64,000 bases of DNA. Source: Sophora flavescens. Taxonomy: Eukaryota; Streptophyta; Magnoliopsida; Fabales; Fabaceae. Below the pieces are notes generated by a model, which ran no database searches, was not told where the DNA came from, and worked only from the letters and a program-made list of their open reading frames with translations. The stretch is taken from contig CM061070.1 of NCBI GenBank assembly GCA_030762895.1, positions 32,949,652 through 33,013,651 on the forward strand. The letters run 5' to 3'. Numbering within the stretch: the first letter of the stretch is position 1; each line of letters starts with the position of its first letter. Position numbers and translations under genes: made by a program. Positions 11,256 through 21,900 of the stretch are shown here, piece by piece.

Positions 11256-14200
11256 TGACTTGATTTTCCCTACTGACTTTTACATCCTGGACATGGCAGG
11301 GGAAACAAATTCAAGCAGATCACCAATCATTTTGGGCAGACCGTTCATGAAAACGGCGAAGACAAAGATTGATGTTGATGATGGAACCATGTCCATGGAA
11401 TTTGGTGACATTGTTGCAAAATTCAACATTTTCGATGCTATGAAGCATCCCTTGGAACAACACTCTGTCTGTCAAATAGAGTTGCTCTCTGAAATTGTTG
11501 ATGACACTTATGATGACTTGGTTGCTGATTTTCCATCTATTTCTGGTTTTGATGATGTTTATTCATATGCTGATTGTACTAACACTGACCCTTGTGCTGT
11601 TTGTGCTGAGATTGATGCTACCTTGCAGGGTGACAGTGTAAGTGAAGCTGTTTGTTCAGCCGAAGTTCTTGACAGCACGGCTGCCCCAAACATACCATCC
11701 ATTGAGCAGCCACCCTCCATAGAGCTTAAGCCACTTCCTGGAAATCTGAAGTATGCTTATTTGGAGAGGAATGAAAAACTTCCGGTTATAATTTCCTCTA
11801 ACCTTGATTATGACCAGGAAACTAAGCTCTTGGAGGTTTTGAAGAAGCATAAGAAGGCAATTGGGTGGACCTTGGTTGACATACCAGGCATTAGCCCATC
11901 CAGGTGTATGCATAGAATTCTGTTGGAGGATGGGGCTAAAACAGTTAGGCAGCCCCAAAGGCGGCTCAATCCCTTGATTCTTGATGTTGTGAAGAAGGAG
12001 GTGACAAAACTCTTGCATGCGGGCATCATATGCCCTATCTCTGACAGTAATTGGGTGAGCCCAGTGCAAGTTGTACCTAAGAAATCTGGACTCACAGTGG
12101 TGAAAAATGAAAATGATGAACTTGTTCCCACTAGAGTTCAGAATAGCTGGAGAGTTTGCATTGATTACAGGAGATTGAACCAGGCTACTAGAAAGGATCA
12201 CTTTCCTTTGCCATTCATCGATCGGATGCTTGAACGGCTAGCCGGTAAATCACACTATTGCTTTCTTGATGGTTTTTCAGGTTACTTCCAGATCCACATT
12301 GCACCAGAGGATCAAGAGAAGACAACTTTCACGTGCCCCTTCGGCACGTTTGCTTACAGGAGGATGCCATTTGGTCTTTGCAATACTCCTGGCACATTCC
12401 AGAGATGCATGATTAGTATTTTCACTGAATATATTGAGAATTGCATGGAAGTGTTCATGGATGATTTTACTGTTTATGGTTCCTCATTTGATGCATGCTT
12501 GCATAGTTTGAATCTGGTTTTGGAAAGATACATTGAAGCTGACCTTGTTTTGAACTATGAAAAATGCCATTTTATGGTTGAACAGGGATTGTTTTGGGGC
12601 ATATCATTTCTGAGAAATGTATTTCAGTAAATCCTGCTAAGATTGATGTGATTTCTACACTGCCTTACCCATCTTGCGTTCGCGAGATTCGTTCTTTTCT
12701 TGGTCATGCAGGTTTTTACAGGCGCTTCATAAAGGATTTCAGCAAGATAGCTCTCCCTCTATCAAACTTGTTGAAGAATGACGTCATTTTCAACTTTGAT
12801 GACAACTGCAAGAAGGTGTTTGATTTCTTGAAGAAGGCATTGACCTCCACTCCTATCATCCAGCCTCCTGACTGGACCCTCCCTTTTGAGATTATGTGTG
12901 ATGCCTCTAACTATGCTGTGGGGGCGGTCCTTGCACAAAGGGTGGGAAGGGCTGCCCATGTGATTTATTATGCTTCTAGAACTTTAGATGCTGCACAGGC
13001 TAATTACACCACTACTGAAAAGGAACTTCTATCTATTGTTTTTGCTCTTGATAAATTTAGATCATATTTGCTAGGTTCCAAGGTTGTTGTTTTCACTGAC
13101 CATGCAGCTCTAAAGTACTTGCTGAAGAAACCAGAAGCAAAACCGAGATTGATTCGGTGGATGTTGTTGCTCCAAGAGTTTAGTGTGGAGATAAAGGATA
13201 AGAGTGGAGCTGAGAACTTAGTGGCTGATCACTTGAGCAGAATAGAGAGGAATGAAGATCCTTCCCCCATTCAGGATGACTTTCCTGATGAGCAGCTTTT
13301 ACAGTTACATGGGGTAACTCCTTGGTTTGCTGATATTGTTAATTATCTTGTTGCTGGTGTTTTTCCGACAGGTGCAACTAGATCACAAATTCACAAACTC
13401 AAGAGTGATTCCAAATATTATGTTTGGGATGATCCATATCTTTGGAAGTTTGGCAGTGATCAGATAATTAGGAGATGTGTCCCCGACTATGAGATTGAAT
13501 CTATTCTGCACTTTTCTCATGCTTCTCAAGTAGGGGGGCACTTTGGGCCACAAAGGACTGCAAGAAAAGTCCTAGATTCAGGTTTTTATTGGCCCACCAT
13601 TTTTAGAGATGCTTATGAGGTTTACCGCACTTGTAAAGAGTGTCAGACAGCAGGTACAGCCATCACTCATAAGAGTGAAATGCCTCAGCAACCTATGCTT
13701 TTCTGTGCGGTGTTTGATGTGTGGGGAATTAACTTTATGGGTCCTTTCCCCGCGTCTTTTGGCTTCCTCTATATCTTGCTTGCTGTTGACTATGTTTCAA
13801 AGTGGGTGGAAGCTATCCCCACTAGGACTAATGATTCTAGAGTTGTTACAAATTTTGTCAGGTCCAATATCTTTTACAGGTTCGGAATACCTCGTGCTAT
13901 CATAAGTGACCAAGGCACTCATTTCTGCAACCGCACCATGGAAGCTTTACTCCGAAATTATGGGGTTGTGCACAGGGTCTCCACTGCATATCACCCCCAA
14001 ACTAATGGGCAAGCTGAGATCTCAAACAGATCTTAGAGAAAGTGGTGTAGCCAGATAGGAAGGACTGGAGCCGCCGTCTAGAAGACGCACTTTGGGCTCA
14101 AAAAACAACTTTCAAGACACCAATAGGGATGTCTCCCTATAGACTTGTGTTCGGTAAGGCATGTCACCTTCCTGTAGAAATTGAGCACCGTGCTTATTGG

Positions 14201-14617
14201 GCAGTCAGAAGCTGTAATTTGGAAATGCAAAAAGCAGGCATTGAAAGAAAACTCCAATTACAGCAGCTTGAAGAGCTAAGGCTAGAAGCCTATGAAAGCT
14301 CTCGAATCTACAAAGAGAAAACTAAGCACTTCCATGATCAGGTGATTTCTAGGAAGGAATTCTCTGTGGGCCAACAGGTTTTATTGTTTAACTCCCGCCT
14401 GAAGGTGATGGCTGGGAAACTTCGATCCAAGTGGATTGGCCTATTTGTTGTCACTAATATTTTCCCTCATGGTGCAGTAGAAATAAAAAGTGCAGGTAGC
14501 AACAAGGTCTTTAAGGTTAATGGGCAGCGCTTGAAGCTATTCCATGAGAGCTCAGTGCCCGAAGATGCAACCGTTGAAGAGCTCTCCTTGGGAGAGCCCA
14601 CCTACACTACAACTTGA
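11232..14617 (+). pseudogene. Athila pol: protease end, reverse transcriptase, RNase H, integrase
   Basis: The first block (to 12630) has the protease tail (PIILGRPFMKTAKTKIDV) and the reverse transcriptase, with WRVCIDYRRLNQATRKD, the FPLPFIDRMLERLAG stretch, YRRMPFGLCN and the catalytic FMDD. A one-base indel near 12580-12594 moves the frame to 12594-14036, which carries the thumb, RNase H (MCDASNYAVGAVL, TTTEKELLSIVFALDKFR, FTDHAAL) and the integrase zinc finger (HASQVGGH, CKEC). In the integrase core the first catalytic aspartate appears as asparagine (WGINFMGPF, where WGIDFMGPF is usual); the second (IISDQGTHF) and NGQAE are kept. A small deletion near 14025-14040 shifts frame again; the integrase C-terminus is 14129-14617. 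Non-functional copy. Confidence 0.9.
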
Positions 14618-16065
14618 TTAGGGAGCACCTTCTCCTTTCCCTCACTCTTGTTTTATATCTATGTTCTTTCATTGAGGACAATGTATGTCTTAAGTGTGGG
14701 GGAGGGAACCAATTGTTTGTTTTTGTTTTGTTTTCCTTGTTTGTGTTGCTTTGAGTCGTATATGTGTTGAGTCTTGTGTCGGTGAGCTTGTTGGATTCTA
14801 ATCAAATTTTGCATAGATGGACTGCATGATATGTGTTGGCTGTTGATGATTTCCCCCTAGGCTTTAAAAATTGAAAATTGATCCCCATGTTAAAAATTGA
14901 AAATTAAACCTTGAGATATTCTATTGTGATTGCATGATTTATGATAAGTTTGGGGTGAAGGGATGCACACACTAGGGATTGAATCTCGGTCAAACAAATT
15001 GCGAAAAATGTCCAGGTGAGGATTTGAGCCTCCAACATGTTTTTAATTGTGTGAATCACTTTTCAGCTGCACTTTCCCGAATTTGCTTGAATCTCTTCAT
15101 GGTTTGCATGTTTATATGGTTGCATCAAATGATGTAGGCAATTTTCTTTGAAATAACTACTTGGCCTAAAAAGAACCATCCCTAATGGATGTTCCCTAGT
15201 TAGCCACATTGAGCCTAATAAGCCTATTGTTTCTTGATGACCTTATGTTATAAGCCAAAAATCTGAAAAAACATGTTAACCCAATCTTAGGATTAGGAGA
15301 GCATGGATCCTTAGAAAGACAAGGGTTGCAAGAAAGTAAGTTTAGGGTGACTGCAAGGTTTGATATGTCATTCTGGGTTGAGAAAAAGAAAAAAATGAAG
15401 GTTGGAGCCAAAGGCAAAGAAAAAAAAAAGAGAAGAAAAAAAGAAAGAAAAGAACAAAATGTCAAAAAAAGGGTATTGGAAGAAAAAAAGGCTGTAGTCA
15501 CCCAAAGTAAAAAGAAAAAATGGAAAAAGGAATTTGAGTGGAAGTTCAATGTGTCAAAATGCTCATTCTCTCTTAGTTCCTAGGGACTTAAGCCTAGTAC
15601 TTTTGAATATCCTACCTTTAGCCAGCCCCACTACAACCTCTAAAAGACCTTTTGATGTTGCATGCATGTTTTCGTGGGAACTTTATTTGAGATGAAAATA
15701 AAATTCATGGGAAGTGCTCTTGAAATGTGAAACTGGGTGAAAAATTGATTGCCTAGACAAATTGAGTGAAATTGAGTGAAATATTAAATGCCCTTGTGAG
15801 GAAGGCAATTGTTTGAAATTGGTGATCTCCCTTTTGTGTGTAACTTGGATCCTCAACTCAGATTACTGATTGCATGAATGATGGAATTCCCAATTGTTTA
15901 AAGTAAATGAATGTGGGGATTACATTGTTACAAAGGGGGAAAACATTGAAGAAAAATTGTTTTGTTAAGATTGCATGAAATTATGTGCGAAATTGATTGA
16001 ATCCTTTAAGCTTGCCAAGTTTGAGTCTTTTTGAGTTTTAGTTTGTTTGGGGACAAGCAAAGTTT
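14618..16065 (+). other. Athila 3' untranslated region, no env-like ORF
   Basis: About 1.45 kb without a convincing ORF. It contains ATGTATGTCTTAAGTGTGGG after pol, a strongly A-rich tract at 15370-15530 and several GTGAAATTG-type short repeats near 15730-15800. The lysine-rich frame at 15326-15583 arises from the A tract. Some Athila members carry an env-like gene here; none is visible. Confidence 0.7.
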
Positions 16066-16080
16066 AAGTTTGGGGTATTT
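16066..16080 (+). other. Polypurine-like tract before Athila 3' LTR
   Basis: AAGTTTGGGGTATTT directly abuts the TG of the right LTR. It is the expected location of the plus-strand primer. The tract is T-interrupted, as in many plant gypsy elements. Confidence 0.7.
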
Positions 16081-17384
16081 TGATAAGCCTTTGGCTTGAC
16101 TAGTTTTATGACTAGTAAGACCATGGTTTTATTCGAGTTTAATCTCGTTTTCGCCCAAACTTGGATTTAATTGTCCTCAAGCAACATTTTGAGTCTCTTA
16201 AGTAGTTTTAGGGTATTTTAGTTGATTTTGAGTCAAATAAAGCATTTACTGCTAGTTCATGTTTTCAGGTTAATAAAAAGAACAAAAAGGGAAGGACACC
16301 TGAAGCAGAAGCCATCACGCCCAGGCCGTGACACTGGTCACGGCCGTGATGAGCTACCCATGAAAGTCAGAAAGGATCACGACCCAGCCGTGATAAGCAT
16401 CATGGGCGTGATGAGAAGATCATGAAAGTCAGAAAACATCGCGGCCCAGCCGTGACACCCATCACGGGCGTGATGAGGAGACCCAGGAAGTCAGAATTAA
16501 TCACGGCCTAGCCGTGATGAAGGTCACGCCCGTGACAGATCAGCACCCATGGACAGAAGCGATCACGGCCTGGCCGTGATAGGCATCACGGTCGTGATGG
16601 ACCAGAATTTGAATGCGTGCCCTTGTCAGAATTGGTCATGGCCTGGCCGTGATGGCCATCACGACCGTGACGCGCGGCCACTCTATAAAATAGGAGCGCA
16701 ACAGACACAGAAGATATACAGTTTTCACCATCTACAAGTTATTTCTAGGATTTTTATTATGTATTTGAGGGAGAACTAATTGCCAGGGATTAGTCTGCTG
16801 TAATCGGTTTCCGCCGACACTTGAGGTTCCGTAATTTCCCAATCGAATTGCTCATCTCTTTCAATATTATTCTGTATTCCTTGTTTGCTTAATTCAAGTT
16901 ATATAGAATAAGTGTTGATTAATTTTGATGATTGTATGTTCCTATACCTTGATCGCGTTTGCTTAATTCGCGTGTGTTTGTCGTGTTTGCTTAATTCATG
17001 AGAGCTTCACCCCATTTGAGTAATTCGGGAATTAGGAACATACATCTCGTAGTGTCAATTGCACTTGTCTAATTGCTGCTACAATCGAAAAGAGATTAGA
17101 ATCCGCCTAGGGCATGGAAATTACGTGAATCAATGATAGTGGAAAATCGAAACAACAGATTAATCGTTTCAACTTATTGATAATCACTTAGTTTGCACTG
17201 TTTTTCTTAACTGTTTTCTGAATTGAATTTCAAATCTTAACCCCCCCCCCCCCAAAAAAAAAACTGATTTTTCTGTTAATAACAATCTAAGAGTCCTTGA
17301 GAGACGATACTCGAGTTGTCGTGCCCTGACTACAGTTTTTGTAAACCACTCACTTCTTTTTGACCCGTGTGCGACAGCGTGTCA
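16081..17384 (+). repeat. Athila 3' LTR
   Basis: The 1,304-bp copy is nearly identical to the left LTR over its length, with scattered substitutions and a longer C/A homopolymer near 17242-17262. It keeps a dyad segment (GGCCTGGCCGTGATGGCC) that the left LTR has lost. The dyad array lies at 16318-16672 and the TATA box at 16683-16690. Confidence 0.93.
16318..16672. repeat. Dyad array in Athila 3' LTR
   Basis: Same organisation as the array at 8158-8490 with one extra dyad. Several dyads differ from the left LTR by C-to-T or G-to-A changes (for example ATCATGGGCGTGAT for ATCACGGGAGTGAT), as expected if the CG sites mutate by deamination. Confidence 0.88.
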
Positions 17385-17389
17385 GTTCC
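17385..17389. repeat. Athila target-site duplication, right copy (GTTCC)
   Basis: Exact copy of 7918-7922. CACTA coding sequence resumes immediately after it. Confidence 0.95.
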
Positions 17390-18790
17390 CAAGACACAGC
17401 GGGAGCTGCCGAACCTTCACATGTGAGCACAAAATAGAGCTATCATAGGACACATGTCGAGGTGGATGACGTGGCAGAGACGGAACGGGACTTGGAGGTA
17501 AAACGTCGAGAGCTTGAGCGGGAGGTGAAACGGCGAGAGTTTGAGTTGGCTCATCAGGAGCTCGAGTTGACCCGGAAGGTATATTCATAATTAATGATCA
17601 AATTTCTTAATTAATTACTTATGTTTTTTTTATTCTCAACTACTTATATACTTTCTTTATTTAATATTGAAGGCAAAGGCGAGTTCTCTGTCTCCCATGA
17701 CTCGTTTGTTCTCCATTGGTAATGATTATGTAGACGAGATTTTTACATGCCCGTTGGAGCACGATGGATGGCTGGCATGCCCAACTCCGCCGCATGATCT
17801 TGGTTTTATATTCAGTGGTGACGATCTTGGGGATTTTTCCAAAGATGGCGAGGAGCTAGCCACCACGGTTGTGAGTCTTTGGTCCACGTAAGTATGCTTT
17901 AATTTTATAATTAATTCAATTTATATATTTTATTTCAAATTTATGATTTATTTCTACTTTAATATATTAGGCAATTAACATCCACTTATTTCATATCTTA
18001 GGTATCTGAATCGTCTTCAACTTCAGATGGGCTCCAACCTTTATGGCTTCTTAGACTCTTTTGTCCTTCAACCTGCATTCTTTACCAATCGCAATGAAGT
18101 CATGTCATACTTTGGAAGATTACTGGGAGGTGATGATCGAAAAGAGCTATATCTGGCACCCTACATAATGGACAAACATTGGCAGTTGCTCATACTTCAT
18201 CCTGCCAGGCATACTGTCATATTCTTATTCTCTCTCCACCGGAACCTGCCATGGGAGGTAGTGGAATCCATCAATAGGTGAGTAATTAATATTTTATTTG
18301 ATTTAAGTTTTAACATTTGCTTTTATTTTATTACACACATGATGAATTGGTTACTTGACATGAATATTCTGTTTATGATAGCGCGCCGAAGGCATTCAAC
18401 ATAAGTTGCGCCAACGGGAGGAGTAGGACTACCAAGTCTAAAGGAAGCCCTGATTGGATTAACCTCAAGGTTGGAAGTTTATTAAATAGTAATTAATATT
18501 ATAATTACTAATTACTAATTCCAAATATATATGTTTATTTAACTGACATTGAATTTCATTTCTTTCGTAGTCTAGTAAGCAGTCAGACAGTTGGTCGTGT
18601 GGCTATTATGTGATGCATCATATGCTGAACATAGTCTCCGCATCTATTACAGAGGGATGGAAGAATGTAATACTTAAACAACTTATTTAATTATATATTT
18701 TAGTTTTCCTTTTACTTGCGTTAATGTTATTGTTAATTATTTGAACGTGTGCAGACTTTTAGCGACCAATCTCCTCTTAAAAAAAAGAGA
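17390..18790 (+). pseudogene. CACTA second gene, 3' part: charged helix and Ulp1-like cysteine protease
   Basis: The exon continuing from 7922 encodes a charged helical stretch (about 17455-17579, VKRRELEREVKRREFELA) after an in-frame TAG. Further exons at 17674-17888, 18002-18279, 18383-18471 and 18571-18668 are separated by AT-rich introns with GT/AG ends. The later exons match the C48 Ulp1-like fold: YLAPYIMDKHWQLLILHP supplies the catalytic histidine (KHW), and SWSCGYYVMHHM with an upstream KQSD supplies the cysteine and oxyanion glutamine. The usual aspartate of the LDSLHRN segment reads LFSLHRN, so the triad is incomplete. C48 domains are known in plant CACTA and MULE elements, where they may remove SUMO-like modifiers; activity here is unlikely. 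Confidence 0.7.
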
Positions 18791-19295
18791 CTTTAGAGAC
18801 TTGAGGATGCGCTTTGCATAATTTTTCTTTAAGCATGCTAAAGAAAAAGGAATAGCAAATATACCTCCTAAATACTTAGAAGATGTGTAGGTTTTTTTTT
18901 TTTTTTTTGAAACAAGAAGATGTGTAGTGTTAATAATTAGAAACTTATATATAGTTGACGTGTGTATTTACATTTAAAATAGTTAGAAACTTTTAGTTAT
19001 GTTTTTTCTATTAATGGGTTTTGGGTTTTTGTCCCCCCATTGGTTCTTTGTATTTATTTTCTTTTTTTAATAAAACTTAAGGGTACTCTTTTTCCTTAAC
19101 GATGTTTTATCCCTAAGGAGGGTTTTGCATCATAAGGTTTTGATGAAACCCTTTTTTGCTAAATTTGAGAGTATGTGCAAATTCTGTAATGTATCTGTTC
19201 TGTATATTCTTTACTGTGTTTACTGGATGCAGGGATATGCTGGGGGAATGGATAAATTGTAATAAAAATTAAAAAAAAAAACAACAACAACAAAG
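18791..19295 (+). other. CACTA 3' untranslated region
   Basis: AT-rich, with a T18 homopolymer near 18893-18910. I see no ORF. Candidate polyadenylation signals occur (AATAAAA near 19070). It leads into the 3' subterminal repeats. Confidence 0.45.
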
Positions 19296-19557
19296 TAATG
19301 TCAGTTATTTAAGACAACCGACGTTAAAAATTATTTTTAAAATTATTTTTAATGTTAGTTAAATTAAATAATTGACGTTAAAAGTACACTTTTTACGTCA
19401 GTTATTTAAGACAATTGACGTAAAAATTTTAATTTTAACGTTAGTTGTCAACCGACGTTAAAAGTTACACTTTTTACGTCTGCTCGGATAACGTCAGGCA
19501 TTTTCCAGGCGTTAAAAAAGAATTATAACTGAGTAAAAATATCTTCCTGCACTAGTG
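19296..19557. repeat. CACTA 3' subterminal repeats and terminus
   Basis: Alternating direct and inverted copies of ACGTCAGTTATTT and ATTGACGTAAAA occur every 30-60 bp, matching the 5' array. The last copies are GACGTTAAAAG and ACGTCTGCTCGG, followed by the terminal CTGCACTAGTG ending at 19557. The next three bases are TTA, a possible 3-bp target duplication whose left partner was not found. Confidence 0.85.
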
Positions 19558-19599
19558 TTACCGATTCGTCTGATAGCATCGATGGTTGAACTTTATCTC

Positions 19600-19638
<39 letters not shown>

Positions 19639-20168
19639 TAATAATTATATATATTAATAAAGAGATCAGTCAACAAGTCAAAGAGAAAATATAACTTTTA
19701 AGATGCATAATAGTTCAGAACATTAAAGTCATGAGTATGTTAATTTTACAAAGATAATATGTATTTATTGACCAAGCTATTTAACCAAAGATACATGTCG
19801 AATGAATTCTAATCACTAAAGTCCTAGAGTCCCAAGCAAACCAGACAAAAGTCCAAAAATACCTACCATTTTTTATAAATAAGAAAATTAAAACAATTAA
19901 TCGACTAGTCTCTGAAATCAATTTTACACTGGCTTAACCGAATTTAGGCTTGTTGAATTAGTTTTTGGTTGATTTTGGATGGTCAAACCGCTTTCCCGGT
20001 TATTTGGTCCGACTAGAATCGAAGAGGTCACTGGTTGACGATCCTAGTGGTTGAATCAATCCGATTGGACCAATCGAAACACTATGTACAAGTCACAAGG
20101 ATAAACATGAAAACTTAATTGGTTTAACTATTAGTATAAAAAAATATATTATTAATTAATCATAAATT
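19558..20168. other. Spacer with microsatellite, no gene
   Basis: Starts with a compound (GT)n(AT)n microsatellite at 19601-19638. The segment 19920-20090 has dispersed GGTTGA/TCAACC motifs resembling the edge of an old non-autonomous hAT-like element, but no paired ends were found. No coding potential seen. Confidence 0.4.
19601..19638. repeat. Compound microsatellite (GT)n(AT)n
   Basis: Eight GT units are followed directly by about eleven AT units. Confidence 0.9.
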
Positions 20169-20760
20169 GTTATTGTAACACCCTGTTTTTACTATGCTTT
20201 CTATAGTAGTAAATATATATTTAAATGTGTTTATTTTAGATTAAACTCAGAGGATGATTTTAGTTAAAATGAAAATCATTTTCTAGTGTTGCTATATCAC
20301 ATGAAGTCACGGTAAAATTTTCAGTTGAAAATTCAGACGAAAGCCGGTCAGCGTTTTCATTGCCGGTACAAGTTTACTGTGCAGAAAGCATAATTTTGAC
20401 CCCCGGATGAGACGGTTTGGGTTTGTGTTGTGTTTCCTTCAACTTTGGTTATTTTGAAAATTTTCGTTCAAAAATAAAATAAAATATTTTATTCGGGCGA
20501 AAACGTCGGAAGAATTACGATTGAAAATACAACCGGGTACGAAATGGAGCAGATTAGGGAGCATAAAAGAAGTGAGGAGACATGATGGAAGAGGCTATGA
20601 CACACTACAAAAGTGTAATCATCACACATTTCAAATTATAATATTATTCTAATCCAAAAAGTCATTTCTCTCTCTTCTTCCATCCAGTCAAGCATTAAAC
20701 CACCAAGCTTGCTCAACAAGCCCTCCCTCACTTCCCTTGGCCGTGGACTCTCCCCCCTCT

Positions 20761-20770
20761 CTATATATAT
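20761..20770 (+). promoter_or_regulatory. TATA box in the 4-kb LTR
   Basis: CTATATATATCC lies in a pyrimidine-rich context about 590 bp into the LTR. The inverted copy has the equivalent box at 51759-51769 (TATATATAG read on the plus strand). Conservation between copies supports a real promoter. Confidence 0.6.
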
Positions 20771-21309
20771 CCCTCTCATTTTCACTTCATCATCTTCCTT
20801 CTTCAAACTCCATTAAAGTTTCATCTTCTTCCTTTCATTTAAAAGTTCAAGCTCTTAAAGCTTTAGTTTTTATCCATCCTTTCTACTTGAGTTCTTCATT
20901 AAAGTTCTTCCTTATACTAAGGGTAATGCTCTCATGTGAATCTTTTTTCAAGTTTCATCTTTTATTTCTTAGTTTACTTTATGTGTTCTTTATATTCTTT
21001 AAACTTATAAAATCTCTCTAAAATGGTAGAAAACTCATTTTGAGTTGAAACCACTTTCTATAGTCTTGTATTAACTTATATTTTCACATACTAAGAGGTT
21101 GTGTAAAACAAAAATCTATACCTATCTCTTCCAATGAAGGTCGAATGCTTGCATTTGTGACCTAGGAGGTTTTGTTTCAACTTTTGGAATATGATCATGT
21201 GTTTGAATTTCTAACTATCCATTGATCTTAAATCTATAAATCTTGGAAGGTTTTATAGCTTGTTCCTATGATGGCCAAAAATATGAATAAGTAAGCCTAG
21301 GATACTGTG

Positions 21310-21900
21310 TTTCAACTTTCCAAGTATGATCATGGATTTAGAACTCTTAATACCTTGTGATTCTAAACCTAAGAGTTATTGTTAAACAAAGAACATTTTC
21401 CTCATCATCATATGATGGCCGAAACTTAGAGTTTAGGTGCTAGGATGTTTGAGTTTTTATTTTTCCAAAATGATAATGGACTTGAGCTCCATAAGATATT
21501 TGGATGCTAAGCCTAAGAGATTGGAGAGTTTAAGGATTTCTAACTTGTTTATTCTTTGTTCTTAAAAACTAGGATGTATTACATTCATTTTTCCAAGATG
21601 ATCATGGACTTGAGCTCCATAAGATATTTGGATGCCAAATCTAAGAGATTGGAATGTTTAAGTTTCCATTGTTTTCCAAAATGATCATGGACTTGAGCTC
21701 CATAAGATATTTGGATGCTAAGTCTAAGAGATTGGAAAGTTTAAAGATTTCTAGCCTATAAATCCTATGAAGACCGAACCTAGAAGGTTATGGACCTAGG
21801 ATACTTTGTTCTTATTTTTCCAATATGATCATGGTTTTGAGATCCTTAATACATATGGATGCTAAACCTAAGAGATTGGAAGGTTTAGTGAATGCTAGCC
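21310..21900 (+). repeat. Minisatellite of about 80-bp units in the 4-kb LTR
   Basis: Units contain GATGATCATGGACTTGAG, CTCCATAAGATATTTGG and AAGAGATTGGAA. Around five recognisable units occur, of variable length because of interspersed segments. The inverted copy has more and more regular units (50430-51080). Confidence 0.75.

Larger units (their letters stand above)
7923..17384 (+). mobile_element. Athila-lineage Ty3/gypsy LTR retrotransposon, full-length but inactive
   Basis: The 9,462-bp element has two LTRs (7923-9198 and 16081-17384) both starting TGATAAGCC and ending GCGTGTCA, a primer-binding site matching tRNA-Asp, a polypurine-like tract before the right LTR and a perfect GTTCC duplication. 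The internal order is gag, protease, reverse transcriptase, RNase H, integrase, which is Ty3/gypsy. The tRNA-Asp primer, the LDLGAS protease motif, the FMDD reverse transcriptase motif and the 1.3-kb LTRs point to the Athila lineage. No env-like ORF is visible in the 1.45 kb after pol. Stops, frameshifts and an altered integrase aspartate show it is non-autonomous. It interrupts the second CACTA gene. Confidence 0.93.
1860..19557 (+). mobile_element. CACTA (En/Spm) DNA transposon, decayed, with nested Athila insertion
   Basis: The 3' terminus is well defined: the sequence ends CACTAGTG at 19550-19557, so TAGTG is the last five bases, as required for CACTA elements. Both flanks carry subterminal arrays of ACGTCAGTT/AACTGACGT repeats (1869-1975 and 19296-19500). 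Between them lie the two genes expected of this superfamily on the plus strand: a TNP2-type transposase (3146-6086) and a Ptta/En/Spm plus Ulp1 gene (6286-7922 and 17390-18790). The 5' terminal CACTA is not recognisable, so the left end (about 1860) is approximate. Without the 9,467 bp added by the Athila insertion and its duplication, the element would be about 8.2 kb. Both genes contain stops and frameshifts, so this copy is not autonomous. Confidence 0.85.

Noticed and set aside
15326..15583. Lysine-rich ORF
   Set aside because: It results from an A-rich tract in the Athila 3' untranslated region and has no family features.
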